Shown here: one piece after another, positions 9,273 to 17,615 of the stretch
How the letters are laid out: every line of letters begins with the position of its first letter
Numbering within the stretch: the first letter of the stretch is position 1
DNA from: Pseudomonas cannabina
Lineage (GTDB): Bacteria; Pseudomonadota; Gammaproteobacteria; Pseudomonadales; Pseudomonadaceae
Direction: 5' to 3'
Assembly: GCF_900100365.1 (NCBI RefSeq)
Contig: NZ_FNKU01000001.1
Location: 1,426,001-1,490,000 of the forward strand
DNA: 64,000 nucleotides
The notes under the pieces: model-generated
Databases searched by the model: none
Seen by the model: the letters and a program-made list of their open reading frames with translations, nothing else
What the model was told of the DNA's origin: nothing
Translations under genes and position numbers: made by a program

Positions 9273-10453
9273 GCCTGCAACGCAAGCGCATCTGCGTTCT
9301 GCCCGGCGACGGGATTGGTATTGAAGTCATGGAGGCTGCGCTGCCAGTGATCGCCGCCATGAATCTGCCCTTCGACCTGATACCCGCCGATATCGGCTGG
9401 GAATGCTGGAAACGGGAGGGTGAAACGGTCCCTGCGCATACGTGGGAAGTCATGGCCAGTTGCGACGCCACCTTGCTGGGCGCGATCACCAGCAAGCCGC
9501 TGGCAGAAGCCGAGGCCGAGTTGCCAGCGGAACTTCAAGGTCATCAGCGTCGTTATATCAGCCCGGTCATTCAACTCCGGCAGAACCTTGATCTGTACGC
9601 CAATGTTCGACCCGTGACGGACATGACGGCCGAAAACCGCTTTCGCTTTGTCGTTATCCGGGAAAACACCGAGGGACTTTATGCGGGCCTGGACTTTGGC
9701 GGTATTCCTGACGCGCTCCTGCCCCTGCTCGAAGAACGGGAGGCCCTCGGCGCGCCGTGGCACAGGGAAGGCCAAGACGATGCGACCGTTACCTTGCGCC
9801 TGCAAACGCGCAGTGGACTGACGCGTATTTTTGAATACGCGTTCGATTATGCCCGCAAGAATAACTTCTCTCGTGTGACTTTCGTCGATAAGCCAATGGT
9901 GCTCAGGCACAGCAGCGCCTATGCGCGCGGTATATTCGAAGGCATTGCGCAGAAGTATCCAGAGATAGTGGGTGCTATCGAGAATGTCGACGCTGTCGCT
10001 TTGTGGATGGTGCAGCGTCCCGAGCGCTTCGGGGTGATTGTTGCCGAGAACATGTTCGGCGACATCCTTTCTGATCTGGGCGCTGGCGTCATGGGCGGTC
10101 TCGGTTTTGCGCCAAGTGGCAACTTCGGGAATTCAGGCGCTTATTTCGAACCGGTGCATGGCAGCGCGCCTGCGCATGCCGGACTTAATAAAGCCAACCC
10201 CAGTGCCATGTTCATGGCTATTGCGCTGATGCTCGAGCATTTGGGCTACCCGCAACAGGCCAACTATATTACCGACGCGGTCAGTGCTGTGTCGCGCTCG
10301 GCGGTGCGTACTTATGACATGGGCGGCTCGCACAGTACCCGGCAAGTAGGTGAAGCCATTATCCATCAGTGCGTCGAGTTGCAAGCCACCTCCTGCGGAC
10401 ATCAAACCGGGCAGACGTCGGCCCAGGGAGAACGTCATGTCAGCGCTCTCTGA
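9269..10453 (+). CDS. Isocitrate/isopropylmalate dehydrogenase-family oxidoreductase
   Basis: A 394-residue member of the beta-decarboxylating dehydrogenase family, which oxidises a 2-hydroxy acid with NAD(P) and decarboxylates the product. Motifs in order are LPGDGIGIEVMEA, the phospho/substrate loop ENTEGLYAGLDF, VDKPMVLRHSSAYARGIF and the metal and cofactor segment ENMFGDILSDLGAGVMGGLG. The range of substrates in this family (3-isopropylmalate, isocitrate, tartrate, homoisocitrate) prevents a precise call. It is translationally coupled to the upstream aldolase by a 4-bp overlap, and its tail overlaps the RraA-like gene by 17 bp, so the three enzymes are probably consecutive steps. Confidence 0.88.
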   Translation: MSLQRKRICVLPGDGIGIEVMEAALPVIAAMNLPFDLIPADIGWECWKREGETVPAHTWEVMASCDATLLGAITSKPLAEAEAELPAELQGHQRRYISPVIQLRQNLDLYANVRPVTDMTAENRFRFVVIRENTEGLYAGLDFGGIPDALLPLLEEREALGAPWHREGQDDATVTLRLQTRSGLTRIFEYAFDYARKNNFSRVTFVDKPMVLRHSSAYARGIFEGIAQKYPEIVGAIENVDAVALWMVQRPERFGVIVAENMFGDILSDLGAGVMGGLGFAPSGNFGNSGAYFEPVHGSAPAHAGLNKANPSAMFMAIALMLEHLGYPQQANYITDAVSAVSRSAVRTYDMGGSHSTRQVGEAIIHQCVELQATSCGHQTGQTSAQGERHVSAL

Positions 10454-11150
10454 ATCTGTCTCTATCTCGCAAGCGCTGTTGAATGAGTGTGAACGCCTTG
10501 ATACCGCATCGTTGTCAGACGCGCTGGACAGCCTGGGTATCAATGGCGGGCTCGCAGGCATTGCCTCGCAAGTACCGGGCACCCGGTGTGTCGGTATTGC
10601 ATTTACGGTACAGTATGAGCCGGTCGATACGTCAGCCGTTTTCAAAGGGGCGGCCAACTATATTGATCAGGTTCCCGCGGGTGCAGTGATCGTTTCTTCA
10701 AATAACGGTCGTCAGGACTGCACGGTCTGGGGCGATATCATGACCCACTTTGCGCTGGCCAACGGTATCAAGGGAACTGTTATCGATGGCGTTGCACGGG
10801 ATATCGATACTGTCATTCGTTGCAACTACCCGTTGTTCAGCCGTGGCCGTTTTATGCAGTCGGCAAAGAACCGCGCTCAACTCAGGGCGGTGCAAGTTAC
10901 GGTCGTGATCGATGGCGTCAGCATACACCCCGGCGATCTTATTGTTTGCGATGGCAGTGGTTGTGTCGTCATTCCGCAGCCTGTTGCAGGCGAAGTGGTT
11001 CGTCGCGCTCATGCCGTGGAGCAGACAGAGCGCAGGATCATCGATGCCATCTCCGCCGGCTCGACCCTTGAGGATGCCCGTAGAGCCTGCCGCTATGACC
11101 AGCCCTGGCTCACCGATGCCGAAAAAGCCCGCTCAGGAGTTCCGTCATGA
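10437..11150 (+). CDS. RraA-like / HMG-CHA aldolase-family protein
   Basis: This protein of about 237 residues has the RraA fold shared by the RNase E inhibitor RraA and by 4-hydroxy-4-methyl-2-oxoglutarate/4-carboxy-4-hydroxy-2-oxoadipate aldolases, which also decarboxylate oxaloacetate. The substrate and metal motif is visible as GTVIDGVARDIDTV, preceded by the glycine-rich WGDIMTHFALANGIKG. An upstream in-frame start exists, but ATG at 10437 follows CAGGGAG and gives the canonical family start. Given the aldolase and dehydrogenase partners, a C-C lyase or decarboxylase role is more plausible than RNase E control. Confidence 0.82.
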   Translation: MSALSESVSISQALLNECERLDTASLSDALDSLGINGGLAGIASQVPGTRCVGIAFTVQYEPVDTSAVFKGAANYIDQVPAGAVIVSSNNGRQDCTVWGDIMTHFALANGIKGTVIDGVARDIDTVIRCNYPLFSRGRFMQSAKNRAQLRAVQVTVVIDGVSIHPGDLIVCDGSGCVVIPQPVAGEVVRRAHAVEQTERRIIDAISAGSTLEDARRACRYDQPWLTDAEKARSGVPS

Positions 11151-11710
11151 ATCAGATTCCCGGATGGTCAGCGAATGCCGAGACGTCGACAGCGCTGGAT
11201 GAACTGCTCGTCACACAAATGCCTGATGCGGACATTGCCCTGTTCAAAAAGGCCATGCGTCGCCTGACCTCGACCGTCACCCTTATTGCAACCGAGCATG
11301 AAGGTACACCCTACGGCATGGCCGCTTCGGCGGTCAGTTCAGTGTGCATCAGCCCGCCGTCGATTCTGGTGTGCATCAATCACAGCGCCAGTGTTTACCT
11401 GCCGCTGGTTGAGCAGGGCAAGTTTTCCGTCAGCCTGTTGCAGGCGGGCCAGGAAGAACTGGTGAGTGTTTTCGGCGGTGCAGTCAATGGTCCTGCGCGG
11501 TTTGCAAGCGGCGACTGGCAGCACGAGCAGGGCGTGCCGTACCTGCGTACGGCTCAGGCGACCCTGTTCTGTTCCGTGGCCCAACGGATTACGTACGGCA
11601 CACACGAAATCATCATCGGTCTGGTCGAGAAAACCACAGTGGCCGAGTTGATCTCGCCGCTGCTCTGGCAAGACGGCAAGCCGGCGATTTCAGTACCACT
11701 GGTTGCGTAA
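11147..11710 (+). CDS. Flavin reductase-family protein (flavin-dependent monooxygenase partner)
   Basis: A 187-residue protein of the FMN-binding split-barrel flavin reductase family. The core reads LTSTVTLIATEHEGTPYGMAA, then SVCISPPSILVCINHSASVY, both characteristic. These enzymes supply reduced FMN to two-component monooxygenases, which fits the two luciferase-like monooxygenases encoded further along (14923 and 16638). The first ~35 residues are an extension of low similarity. Its ATG overlaps the preceding stop (ATGA) and follows CAGGAG, so it is translationally coupled to the RraA-like gene. Confidence 0.88.
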   Translation: MNQIPGWSANAETSTALDELLVTQMPDADIALFKKAMRRLTSTVTLIATEHEGTPYGMAASAVSSVCISPPSILVCINHSASVYLPLVEQGKFSVSLLQAGQEELVSVFGGAVNGPARFASGDWQHEQGVPYLRTAQATLFCSVAQRITYGTHEIIIGLVEKTTVAELISPLLWQDGKPAISVPLVA

Positions 11711-11739
11711 CTACTTCTTCTTATCAATGGAAACCGATT

Positions 11740-12102
11740 ATGAAAATGGAATTGTTCGACGCTCGATCCGTCACCGATGACAAGGCGATCTATCTGGTCA
11801 ACGTAGTACAGGTCAACGAGGGGGCTCAGGACCTGGCAATCGAGATACTCGAAGAAGCCGTCAGTTATGTGGCTCGCACGTACAGTGCGTTTCAGTGGAG
11901 CCGCTTGATAAAGAGCACGGACGGCAAGACGGTCATCAATCAGGCGCAATGGAGTGATCAGAAGCAGTTCGAGTCATTGTTCCAGGATGAAGAATTTCTG
12001 TCCCGCTACCGGCGTCTGGAGGAAGCCGACACTTGGGAATATCACCTTTACGGCGTGGCCGAATACATCACTCCCGAAACCGCGTTGCAAAAGGTCGGCT
12101 GA
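11740..12102 (+). CDS. Antibiotic-biosynthesis-monooxygenase (ABM)-like protein
   Basis: A 120-residue acidic protein with the short ferredoxin-like pattern of ABM/dimeric alpha-beta-barrel proteins: strand AIYLVNVVQVNEG, a helix, strand SAFQWSRLIKSTDG, then INQAQWSDQKQFESLFQ. Some members are cofactor-free oxygenases, others heme or small-molecule binders; activity cannot be inferred. It follows the flavin reductase by 29 bp and precedes the nitronate monooxygenase, so it probably belongs to the same operon. Confidence 0.6.
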   Translation: MKMELFDARSVTDDKAIYLVNVVQVNEGAQDLAIEILEEAVSYVARTYSAFQWSRLIKSTDGKTVINQAQWSDQKQFESLFQDEEFLSRYRRLEEADTWEYHLYGVAEYITPETALQKVG

Positions 12103-12181
12103 TTAATCACTGGCAGAAGAGGGCAGTGGCACACGCTGCTCTCTGGTTGCACTCATTCGGTTTTGTACGGGAGATGACGCT

Positions 12182-13153
12182 ATGGTCGCGATCAATACAG
12201 CATTGACCGCACTGCTTGGAATTGAACATCCGCTGGTCCTGGCGCCGATGGGCGGTGCGTCTGGCGGGCGTCTTGCCGCTGCGGTTTCCCGCGCGGGAGG
12301 CCTGGGGCTGGTCGGGGCCAGCTACGGCGATGCGCAATGGATGGCCAGCGAACTGGCACTGATGCGCGACGTGAAACAACCCTGGGGCGTGGGCCTGGTC
12401 ATGTTTACCGTGGCGCGATGCTTCGAACTGCTTCAGCTGGCGCTGGAGTACGGCCCTGACGTGGTCGCATTGTCGTTTGGTGATGCGCGGCCTTTCATCC
12501 GGCCCATTCAGCAGGCCAATGCCAAGGTTATCGTTCAGGTACACGATGTCGATCAGGCGCATGCAGCGCTGGACGCAGGTGCCGATGCCTTGATCGTGCA
12601 GGGCGCCGAGGCCGGTGGCCACAGCCTGCGCCGTTCTTCCATGCCGTTGTTTCCGGCGGTTCGCGATGCGCTGGGCAATGACGTCGTGCTGATCGGCGCT
12701 GGCGGGATTGCCGATGGTCGCGGCATGGCGGCAGCACTCGCGCTGGGTATGGACGGCGTGATGATGGGCACGCGGTTTCTGGCATCGCAAGAGGCACTTC
12801 CTTCCGAACGGGTCAAGCAGCGGCTGTTGCAGGCGGTCGCCAGCGACACGGTGCGCACCCGGATTTTCGATCAGGTGCGCGGCATCGACTGGCCCGAGGG
12901 CTACAGCGGGCGGGTGATCGGCAATGACTTTTCCAATGCCTGGGTCGGTGAGGAACAGGCGTTTGCTGCATCAGCGGATCGGCTGCGTGCGGACTACGAG
13001 GCTGCTCTGGCTGCCGATGATGTCAGCATCAGGGCCATCTGGGCTGGCGAAGTCGCGGACCTGATCAGTGATGTGTTGCCCGCCCGGTCGATCATCGATT
13101 CAACCATGGCCGGGTACGCCAGCAGCGTCGAGCGCCTGCGCGCTGCCCGTTAA
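12182..13153 (+). CDS. Nitronate monooxygenase (2-nitropropane dioxygenase family)
   Basis: A 323-residue FMN-dependent TIM-barrel protein. Family motifs are HPLVLAPMGGASGGRLAAAV at the N-terminus, QGAEAGGHSLRR with the conserved His, VLIGAGGIADGRG and GVMMGTRFLAS for phosphate binding. The family oxidises nitronates; many members act on other substrates or as enoyl reductases. Together with flavin reductase and luciferase-like monooxygenases in the same locus it points to oxidative breakdown or tailoring of a small, perhaps nitrogen-containing compound. An 80-bp gap separates it from the upstream gene. Confidence 0.88.
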   Translation: MVAINTALTALLGIEHPLVLAPMGGASGGRLAAAVSRAGGLGLVGASYGDAQWMASELALMRDVKQPWGVGLVMFTVARCFELLQLALEYGPDVVALSFGDARPFIRPIQQANAKVIVQVHDVDQAHAALDAGADALIVQGAEAGGHSLRRSSMPLFPAVRDALGNDVVLIGAGGIADGRGMAAALALGMDGVMMGTRFLASQEALPSERVKQRLLQAVASDTVRTRIFDQVRGIDWPEGYSGRVIGNDFSNAWVGEEQAFAASADRLRADYEAALAADDVSIRAIWAGEVADLISDVLPARSIIDSTMAGYASSVERLRAAR

Positions 13154-13225
13154 TCGAGCGTCACGGATCAACGCCCGGACCCACCAGCAGTGGCGGGGCT
13201 GAGCATTTTTGCAGGAGCAAAAGCC

Positions 13226-14005
13226 ATGAGTGAGTGCATCACGCATCAGACGTTCGGCCTCGGTCAGACCCGCGTGTTCATCCTTTCGCCGGTCATGCCG
13301 GTGTGGGATGAGGGCGGGTTCGCTCAACCATTGATCGAGCATTTCATCAAGGCGGGTCACCAGATTACGGTGTTCGATTCCCTTTCCCTGCCGGTCAAGC
13401 CTGACGAAGACTTCGGCGAATTTGCCCGACGCTGGGCGCAGGTGCTCGAGCCCTAGGGTACGCCGCAGCTTTTGGTCGGCGTTGCGCTCGGCGGAGCCTT
13501 GGCGCAAGAGCTGGCAGGCGGTTCGTACCTGAGCGCGACACCCGCATTATTGCTGCTTTCTTCGCCTGCAAAAGCCGATGCCTTGCTCGACTCGCGGCTG
13601 GGACTTATGGCGGATCTGGCAGAAGCGGGGCAGGTCGACGAGGCGAAGCGATTGCTGGACGATCTGGTGCTTCCTGAAGGCCAGAAAGCTGTTCGCAGCG
13701 ATCAGCCGGTGAGCGAAGGTAACGTGTCTGTTGCGATCCAAGGACTACGTTTGACGGTGGGGTTCAGGTTGTTGGCCGGTCTGGATATCAGCGAACGTTT
13801 GCTGCATTACAAGGGCCGTGTGCTGAGTGTCTATGGCGAGAAATCACAGCTGGTCGGTGCGCAGCACGTACCGCCGGTGTTTACGGAAAATCAGTGCTCG
13901 GTGTGCGTCCCCAATGGCGGGATGCGCCCGCTGGCTGATGACTTGCCGCGGGTGCTGGAGCACATCGACCGTTTCCTGAACGTTGCGGCGGGGACCGACA
14001 GATGA
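13226..14005 (+). pseudogene. Alpha/beta-hydrolase-fold gene interrupted by an in-frame amber codon
   Basis: Two segments in the same frame read as one alpha/beta-hydrolase-like protein: residues 1-76 (start MSECITHQTF, CAGGAG ribosome site), a TAG at 13454-13456, then GTPQLLVGVALGGALAQEL through to 14005. A single base change such as CAG to TAG would explain it. The nucleophile elbow, normally G-x-S-x-G, reads GVALG, and the region where a catalytic His is expected reads PNGGMRPLADD, so the protein seems to have lost both Ser and His before or besides the stop. It may have been a non-enzymatic fold member. It overlaps the next gene by 4 bp. Confidence 0.75.
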
Positions 14006-14862
14006 CCCAGTCAACCGATGAAACCCGCTTTATCGATGTTCATTACCACGCCAATCCTGACGCGTTTGTCCGCCGCCACGGCGCGATAGAGGCGGGGCGG
14101 CGCTATGCGAATGCCAAGGGCCGAGTGGTGTTGAAAAATCATCTGGGCTGCACCGCCGCGCAGGCATGGGAAGCGCGTAGCGAGGGCTTCCCGGTAAGCG
14201 GTTCGGTGGTTCTGAACGAGATTGCCGGTGGCGTCGATTACCGGGTGGTCGAGCATAGCCTTTGCTTGCGTGGCGACGAGCCCGGCCGGTTTATCGTGCA
14301 TTTTCCGACCGTCACCGGCAGGACACACGCCAGCACGCTGGCCCGCAACCTGAGCCACCCGCTGTTGCGCGACAAACCCATTCAGCCAGCCAGGGTGAGC
14401 TCGCACAGCGGACGCCTTACGTCTCAGGCGCTGGATATTCTGAAAATGGCGCGTGACTATCCGCTGGTCATCTCGACCGGCCATGCCGATGCCGCTGAAG
14501 TCCGGGCGCTGATCGATGAGGCCATCAGGATCGGCGTGCCGAGGCTGATGCTCAATCAGCCCGCCAACCCTTTGACCGGCCTTAAAGCTGCGGAGCTGGC
14601 GGAGATCGGCAAAGAGCCTTCGGTGTATATCGAGCAGACGGCGCTGACGTACTTGCTGGGCTATCAGGACAAGCAGGATTTCAGCGAGGTCTTGAGTGGA
14701 GTGCCTAATGTTGTATACAGCTCTGATCTGGGGCAGACCAGTCAGATTGATATCCCTGAGTGGCTGTCGATGAGTGAGCAGTGGTTTGACGCATTCGGTT
14801 TGAGCGACGTGCGTCGTGCCGAGATTGCACTGCTGAATCCACAACGGATGCTGGCCATTTAA
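14002..14862 (+). CDS. DUF6282-like amidohydrolase-fold protein
   Basis: A 286-residue protein beginning FIDVHYHANPDAFVRRH, with the HxH metal pair expected at the first strand of an amidohydrolase-type barrel. Further histidines and acids that could complete a metal site occur in SSHSGRLTSQALD, VISTGHADAAEV and VVYSSDLGQTSQID. I believe it matches the DUF6282 group but cannot verify this. A hydrolytic step on a cyclic amide or ester would fit the oxygenase-rich locus; this is inference. Its ATG overlaps the upstream stop, so it belongs to the same transcript. Confidence 0.65.
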   Translation: MTQSTDETRFIDVHYHANPDAFVRRHGAIEAGRRYANAKGRVVLKNHLGCTAAQAWEARSEGFPVSGSVVLNEIAGGVDYRVVEHSLCLRGDEPGRFIVHFPTVTGRTHASTLARNLSHPLLRDKPIQPARVSSHSGRLTSQALDILKMARDYPLVISTGHADAAEVRALIDEAIRIGVPRLMLNQPANPLTGLKAAELAEIGKEPSVYIEQTALTYLLGYQDKQDFSEVLSGVPNVVYSSDLGQTSQIDIPEWLSMSEQWFDAFGLSDVRRAEIALLNPQRMLAI

Positions 14863-14922
14863 ACGCTGTTGAAGGACTCCCGGCGCCTGGCCTGCCGTCC
14901 GGGATGCAGGGAGCCCAGACGA

Positions 14923-16101
14923 TCAGGCGACTTCGGCGGCAACCTTCGACCTGACGGCCCCGACGTCACTCGACTCCCGCAGTCCGGCGCGCTCCATCAG
15001 TGGCAGTGTCTGCGCCACGAAATCCTTGATGCCCTGATGGTAATCCAGCCAGGTCAGTGCAATGCCGTCGATCCCCCAGGCTGCGTATTTTTCAAACAGC
15101 TCGACGATGCGTTCCGGCGTACCTACCAGCGGTACGCCTGCAAACCCGGCTTTGAAATGAAAGCGAAAACGGACGGCATCTTCCGGGGTGAAGATGCCGG
15201 TCTGAATACCCAGTTCGCGGGTGATGATCGAGCAGCCTTCTTCGTCGCCCAGCTCGTTGGCGTAGTAATCCAGATAAGCGTCGGCTTCTTCCTGAGTGTC
15301 CTTTTGCACCACGTAGCCATAGCACCAGATCTTCAGGTCGCGATCAAATTCCTGTCTGGCCAGATCCTTGTAAGAAGCAATTTGCTGACGCACCGCTGCT
15401 TCACCGTCCAGATGTTTGATGATCAGAAACGCCGCATCACAGTGCTCGGCACAGAACCGTTTGCCACGCGGCGAGCCGCCGGCGTTGATCAGGTAAGGTG
15501 GGTTGAGCGGCTTGGGCTGCGAGACGGCATCGCAGACGTTGAAGTACTCGCCTCTGAAATCAAAAGGGGTGTGCTGTTGCCATGCGTTTTTCGCGATCTG
15601 TAGCCATTCTTCTGCGTAGTCGTAGCGTTGGTCGTGTTCCATCATCTGGCCGCTGAACATGCGCATTTCAGCGCCGTACCAGCCACACAGGATATTCAGG
15701 CCGAAGCGCCCGCCGCTGATATGGTCGATGGTCGCCGCCTGCTTGGCGGCGAACAGCGGGTGTACGGTGGGCAAGTGCGATGTCGAAAATACGGCAATCC
15801 GATGGGTCAGGGCCGCAATGCCGGCCGTCCAGGTGTAGGTTTCAAAAGAGATCCCGCCCGTATTGTTGGTGCCGCCGAAGCCTTTCCAGCGGCCTACCGG
15901 AATGAACGCTTCAAACCCCGCGTCGTCGGCTATTCGGGCTATTTCCAGATTGCCTGCCCAGTCATCGCCACGCAGGCGTTCCGGTGCATTGGTGACCGTG
16001 CAACCGCCCTCGGTATTGGAGGAAAAAACCCCCAGTTGCAATCTGTTGCGGCTGCTGCGCATCGGGTTGGGTTTGATCGTATAAGCTTTTTCAGAGCGCA
16101 T
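14923..16101 (-). CDS. LLM-class flavin-dependent monooxygenase (RutA-like)
   Basis: A luciferase-like FMNH2-dependent monooxygenase of 392 residues, resembling the RutA/sulfone monooxygenase branch. Key motifs are IARIADDAGFEAFIPVGRWKG, AATIDHISGGRFGLNILCGW and a later YLINAGGSPRGKRF. RutA opens the uracil ring using reduced FMN supplied by a reductase, and the flavin reductase at 11147 could serve this enzyme. A longer frame exists upstream, but ATG at 16101 follows GGAGG and gives the normal length. It is transcribed toward the aldolase operon (convergent, 60 bp apart). Confidence 0.88.
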   Translation of the reverse strand: MRSEKAYTIKPNPMRSSRNRLQLGVFSSNTEGGCTVTNAPERLRGDDWAGNLEIARIADDAGFEAFIPVGRWKGFGGTNNTGGISFETYTWTAGIAALTHRIAVFSTSHLPTVHPLFAAKQAATIDHISGGRFGLNILCGWYGAEMRMFSGQMMEHDQRYDYAEEWLQIAKNAWQQHTPFDFRGEYFNVCDAVSQPKPLNPPYLINAGGSPRGKRFCAEHCDAAFLIIKHLDGEAAVRQQIASYKDLARQEFDRDLKIWCYGYVVQKDTQEEADAYLDYYANELGDEEGCSIITRELGIQTGIFTPEDAVRFRFHFKAGFAGVPLVGTPERIVELFEKYAAWGIDGIALTWLDYHQGIKDFVAQTLPLMERAGLRESSDVGAVRSKVAAEVA

Positions 16102-16109
16102 GGTGACCT

Positions 16110-16640
16110 CCAGGTCATTTTGGGTGTAGTTCCTCCCTGTTTCCCTGCCACAAACCACGCGGCAAGAATCGCACTGCAAGCCAGCAGACCGGCCAGTGAG
16201 CAAGCGCCCACGGCCAGACGGGTCTTATCGATCAGAAAACCGGTTGCCACCGGCAGACGCCCTGCGAGAATGTAACCTCCCATTTTCAGAAGAAAATTGC
16301 CCTGCACACGACGCTGATTATTGACGTTCATCGTGACAGTTTCAGCCTCTCAAGCTGGCCCGGCCCTTGTCCGGCACCTGCCAGCAAGGCGGCAACCATC
16401 CGGGGCAGCCGGTGAGGCCAGTGCGACTGCGGTGACCAGACACAGCATAGCGATGAACGTCGAAAGTGCACTGAAGTAAAAACAGTCGCTCGCGGGTTTG
16501 CCCATACAGCAGCTGCATCACGAAGGTGGTACCGCCAGCCACCCGCGGGCTGTTGATCAGCAGCAGGCTGGACAGCAGCGACGGGCCCGGCAACAGCGCG
16601 AACGAGGTGGCGGTAATGCCGGGCGCAACCAACGCCTTCA
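16110..16640 (-). pseudogene. Degraded transporter remnant
   Basis: This gap between two flavin monooxygenase genes has no intact gene, but the minus strand carries pieces of a multi-span membrane protein in different frames: SLLSSLLLINSPRVAGGT then TFVMQLLYGQ, a third-frame FSALSTFIAMLCLVTAVA, and nearer the left end LPVATGFLIDKTRLAVGACS then LAGLLACSAILAAWFVAG. The pieces look like major-facilitator segments that are frameshifted and shortened. A working DHA2-type exporter remains 1 kb to the right, so this may be a lost second transporter of the locus. Confidence 0.5.
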
Positions 16641-17615
16641 GGCGTAAGGTTTCTCGTGGGTAGGGAAGTGCGGAAGTACATATTCTGCAAGCTCCTGCAG
16701 CACCTCCGTCGCTGGACGTCTTAGTGGCTTGAGGTTAAGGGCCACGTGCGAGACGCCTTCGGCTTGCTGGCGCTGCCACAGGTCGATGAGCGCGTTACGT
16801 CCGGTGCTGATACCGCGCCCGACTTTCAGCGGTGCATTCGGGTCGTCGTCCAGGTCGAAAAACGTCGCGTAGCCGTAGGGCCTGGACGACGCTTGATCAG
16901 CGGATTTTCGCCAGTGGTCGATGACATCAGGCAGCGTGTTGAAAGCGCTCTGATGCCAGATCCAGCCGTCCATGTGGTTGGCCAGCCAGCTGATGTCCTG
17001 CTTGCAGCGCCCGATGGCCAGCATGGGCAGGCGACCGAAATGCGGTTTCGGTAATAGATCGAGTTCGCCGTTGAGCTGTCCGTAATAACGCGACCTGTAG
17101 GCAGGGAACGGGCGTTCGGTGACCGTGTGCAGAATCTCGACACACTCCCGGAAGCGTTCGGCCCGCGTGTCGAAGTCCTGACCAAATGCCGGATACTCGC
17201 AGGGACGATCACCGGTCGACAACCCCAGCAGCAATCGCCCCCTGAGCAGGACGTCTACGCTGCAGGCCTGTTTGGCCACCATCAACGGATCGCGCAATGT
17301 CAGGACGATACCGGCAGTGCCGATGCTGATTCGTCGGGTCACCGCGGCCAGCATGGCCGCATACACAAAAGGATCGAAAATCTGCCCCGCATCACCAAAG
17401 GCCGGCTCCAGAAGGGGCACGTCCCGTAGCCAGAGCGCGGCGAAACCGGCCTGATCTGCCTGGACCGCGAGTGCCACATGATCCGTCATGTCGGGCACAG
17501 CGGTGTTCGGATAGCCCACCAGTGGCGCAATCAGGCCGAAGGTCAGTTGGCCGTGTGCAAATACACGTGCAAAAGCAGGATGCCGTTCCGGCGCCCATGT
17601 TTCAGACCGAATCAT
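16638..17615 (-). CDS. LLM-class flavin-dependent oxidoreductase
   Basis: A second luciferase-like enzyme, 325 residues and shorter than the one at 14923. Typical segments are LAVQADQAGFAALWLRDVPL, RRISIGTAGIVLTLRDPL, and LLLGLSTGDRP in place of the GRF-type motif. Enzymes of this group use FMN or F420; in Pseudomonas FMNH2 supplied in trans is expected. Its ATG overlaps the stop of the DHA2 exporter gene (ATGA), so exporter and oxidoreductase are cotranscribed and probably deal with the same compound. Confidence 0.85.
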   Translation of the reverse strand: MIRSETWAPERHPAFARVFAHGQLTFGLIAPLVGYPNTAVPDMTDHVALAVQADQAGFAALWLRDVPLLEPAFGDAGQIFDPFVYAAMLAAVTRRISIGTAGIVLTLRDPLMVAKQACSVDVLLRGRLLLGLSTGDRPCEYPAFGQDFDTRAERFRECVEILHTVTERPFPAYRSRYYGQLNGELDLLPKPHFGRLPMLAIGRCKQDISWLANHMDGWIWHQSAFNTLPDVIDHWRKSADQASSRPYGYATFFDLDDDPNAPLKVGRGISTGRNALIDLWQRQQAEGVSHVALNLKPLRRPATEVLQELAEYVLPHFPTHEKPYA

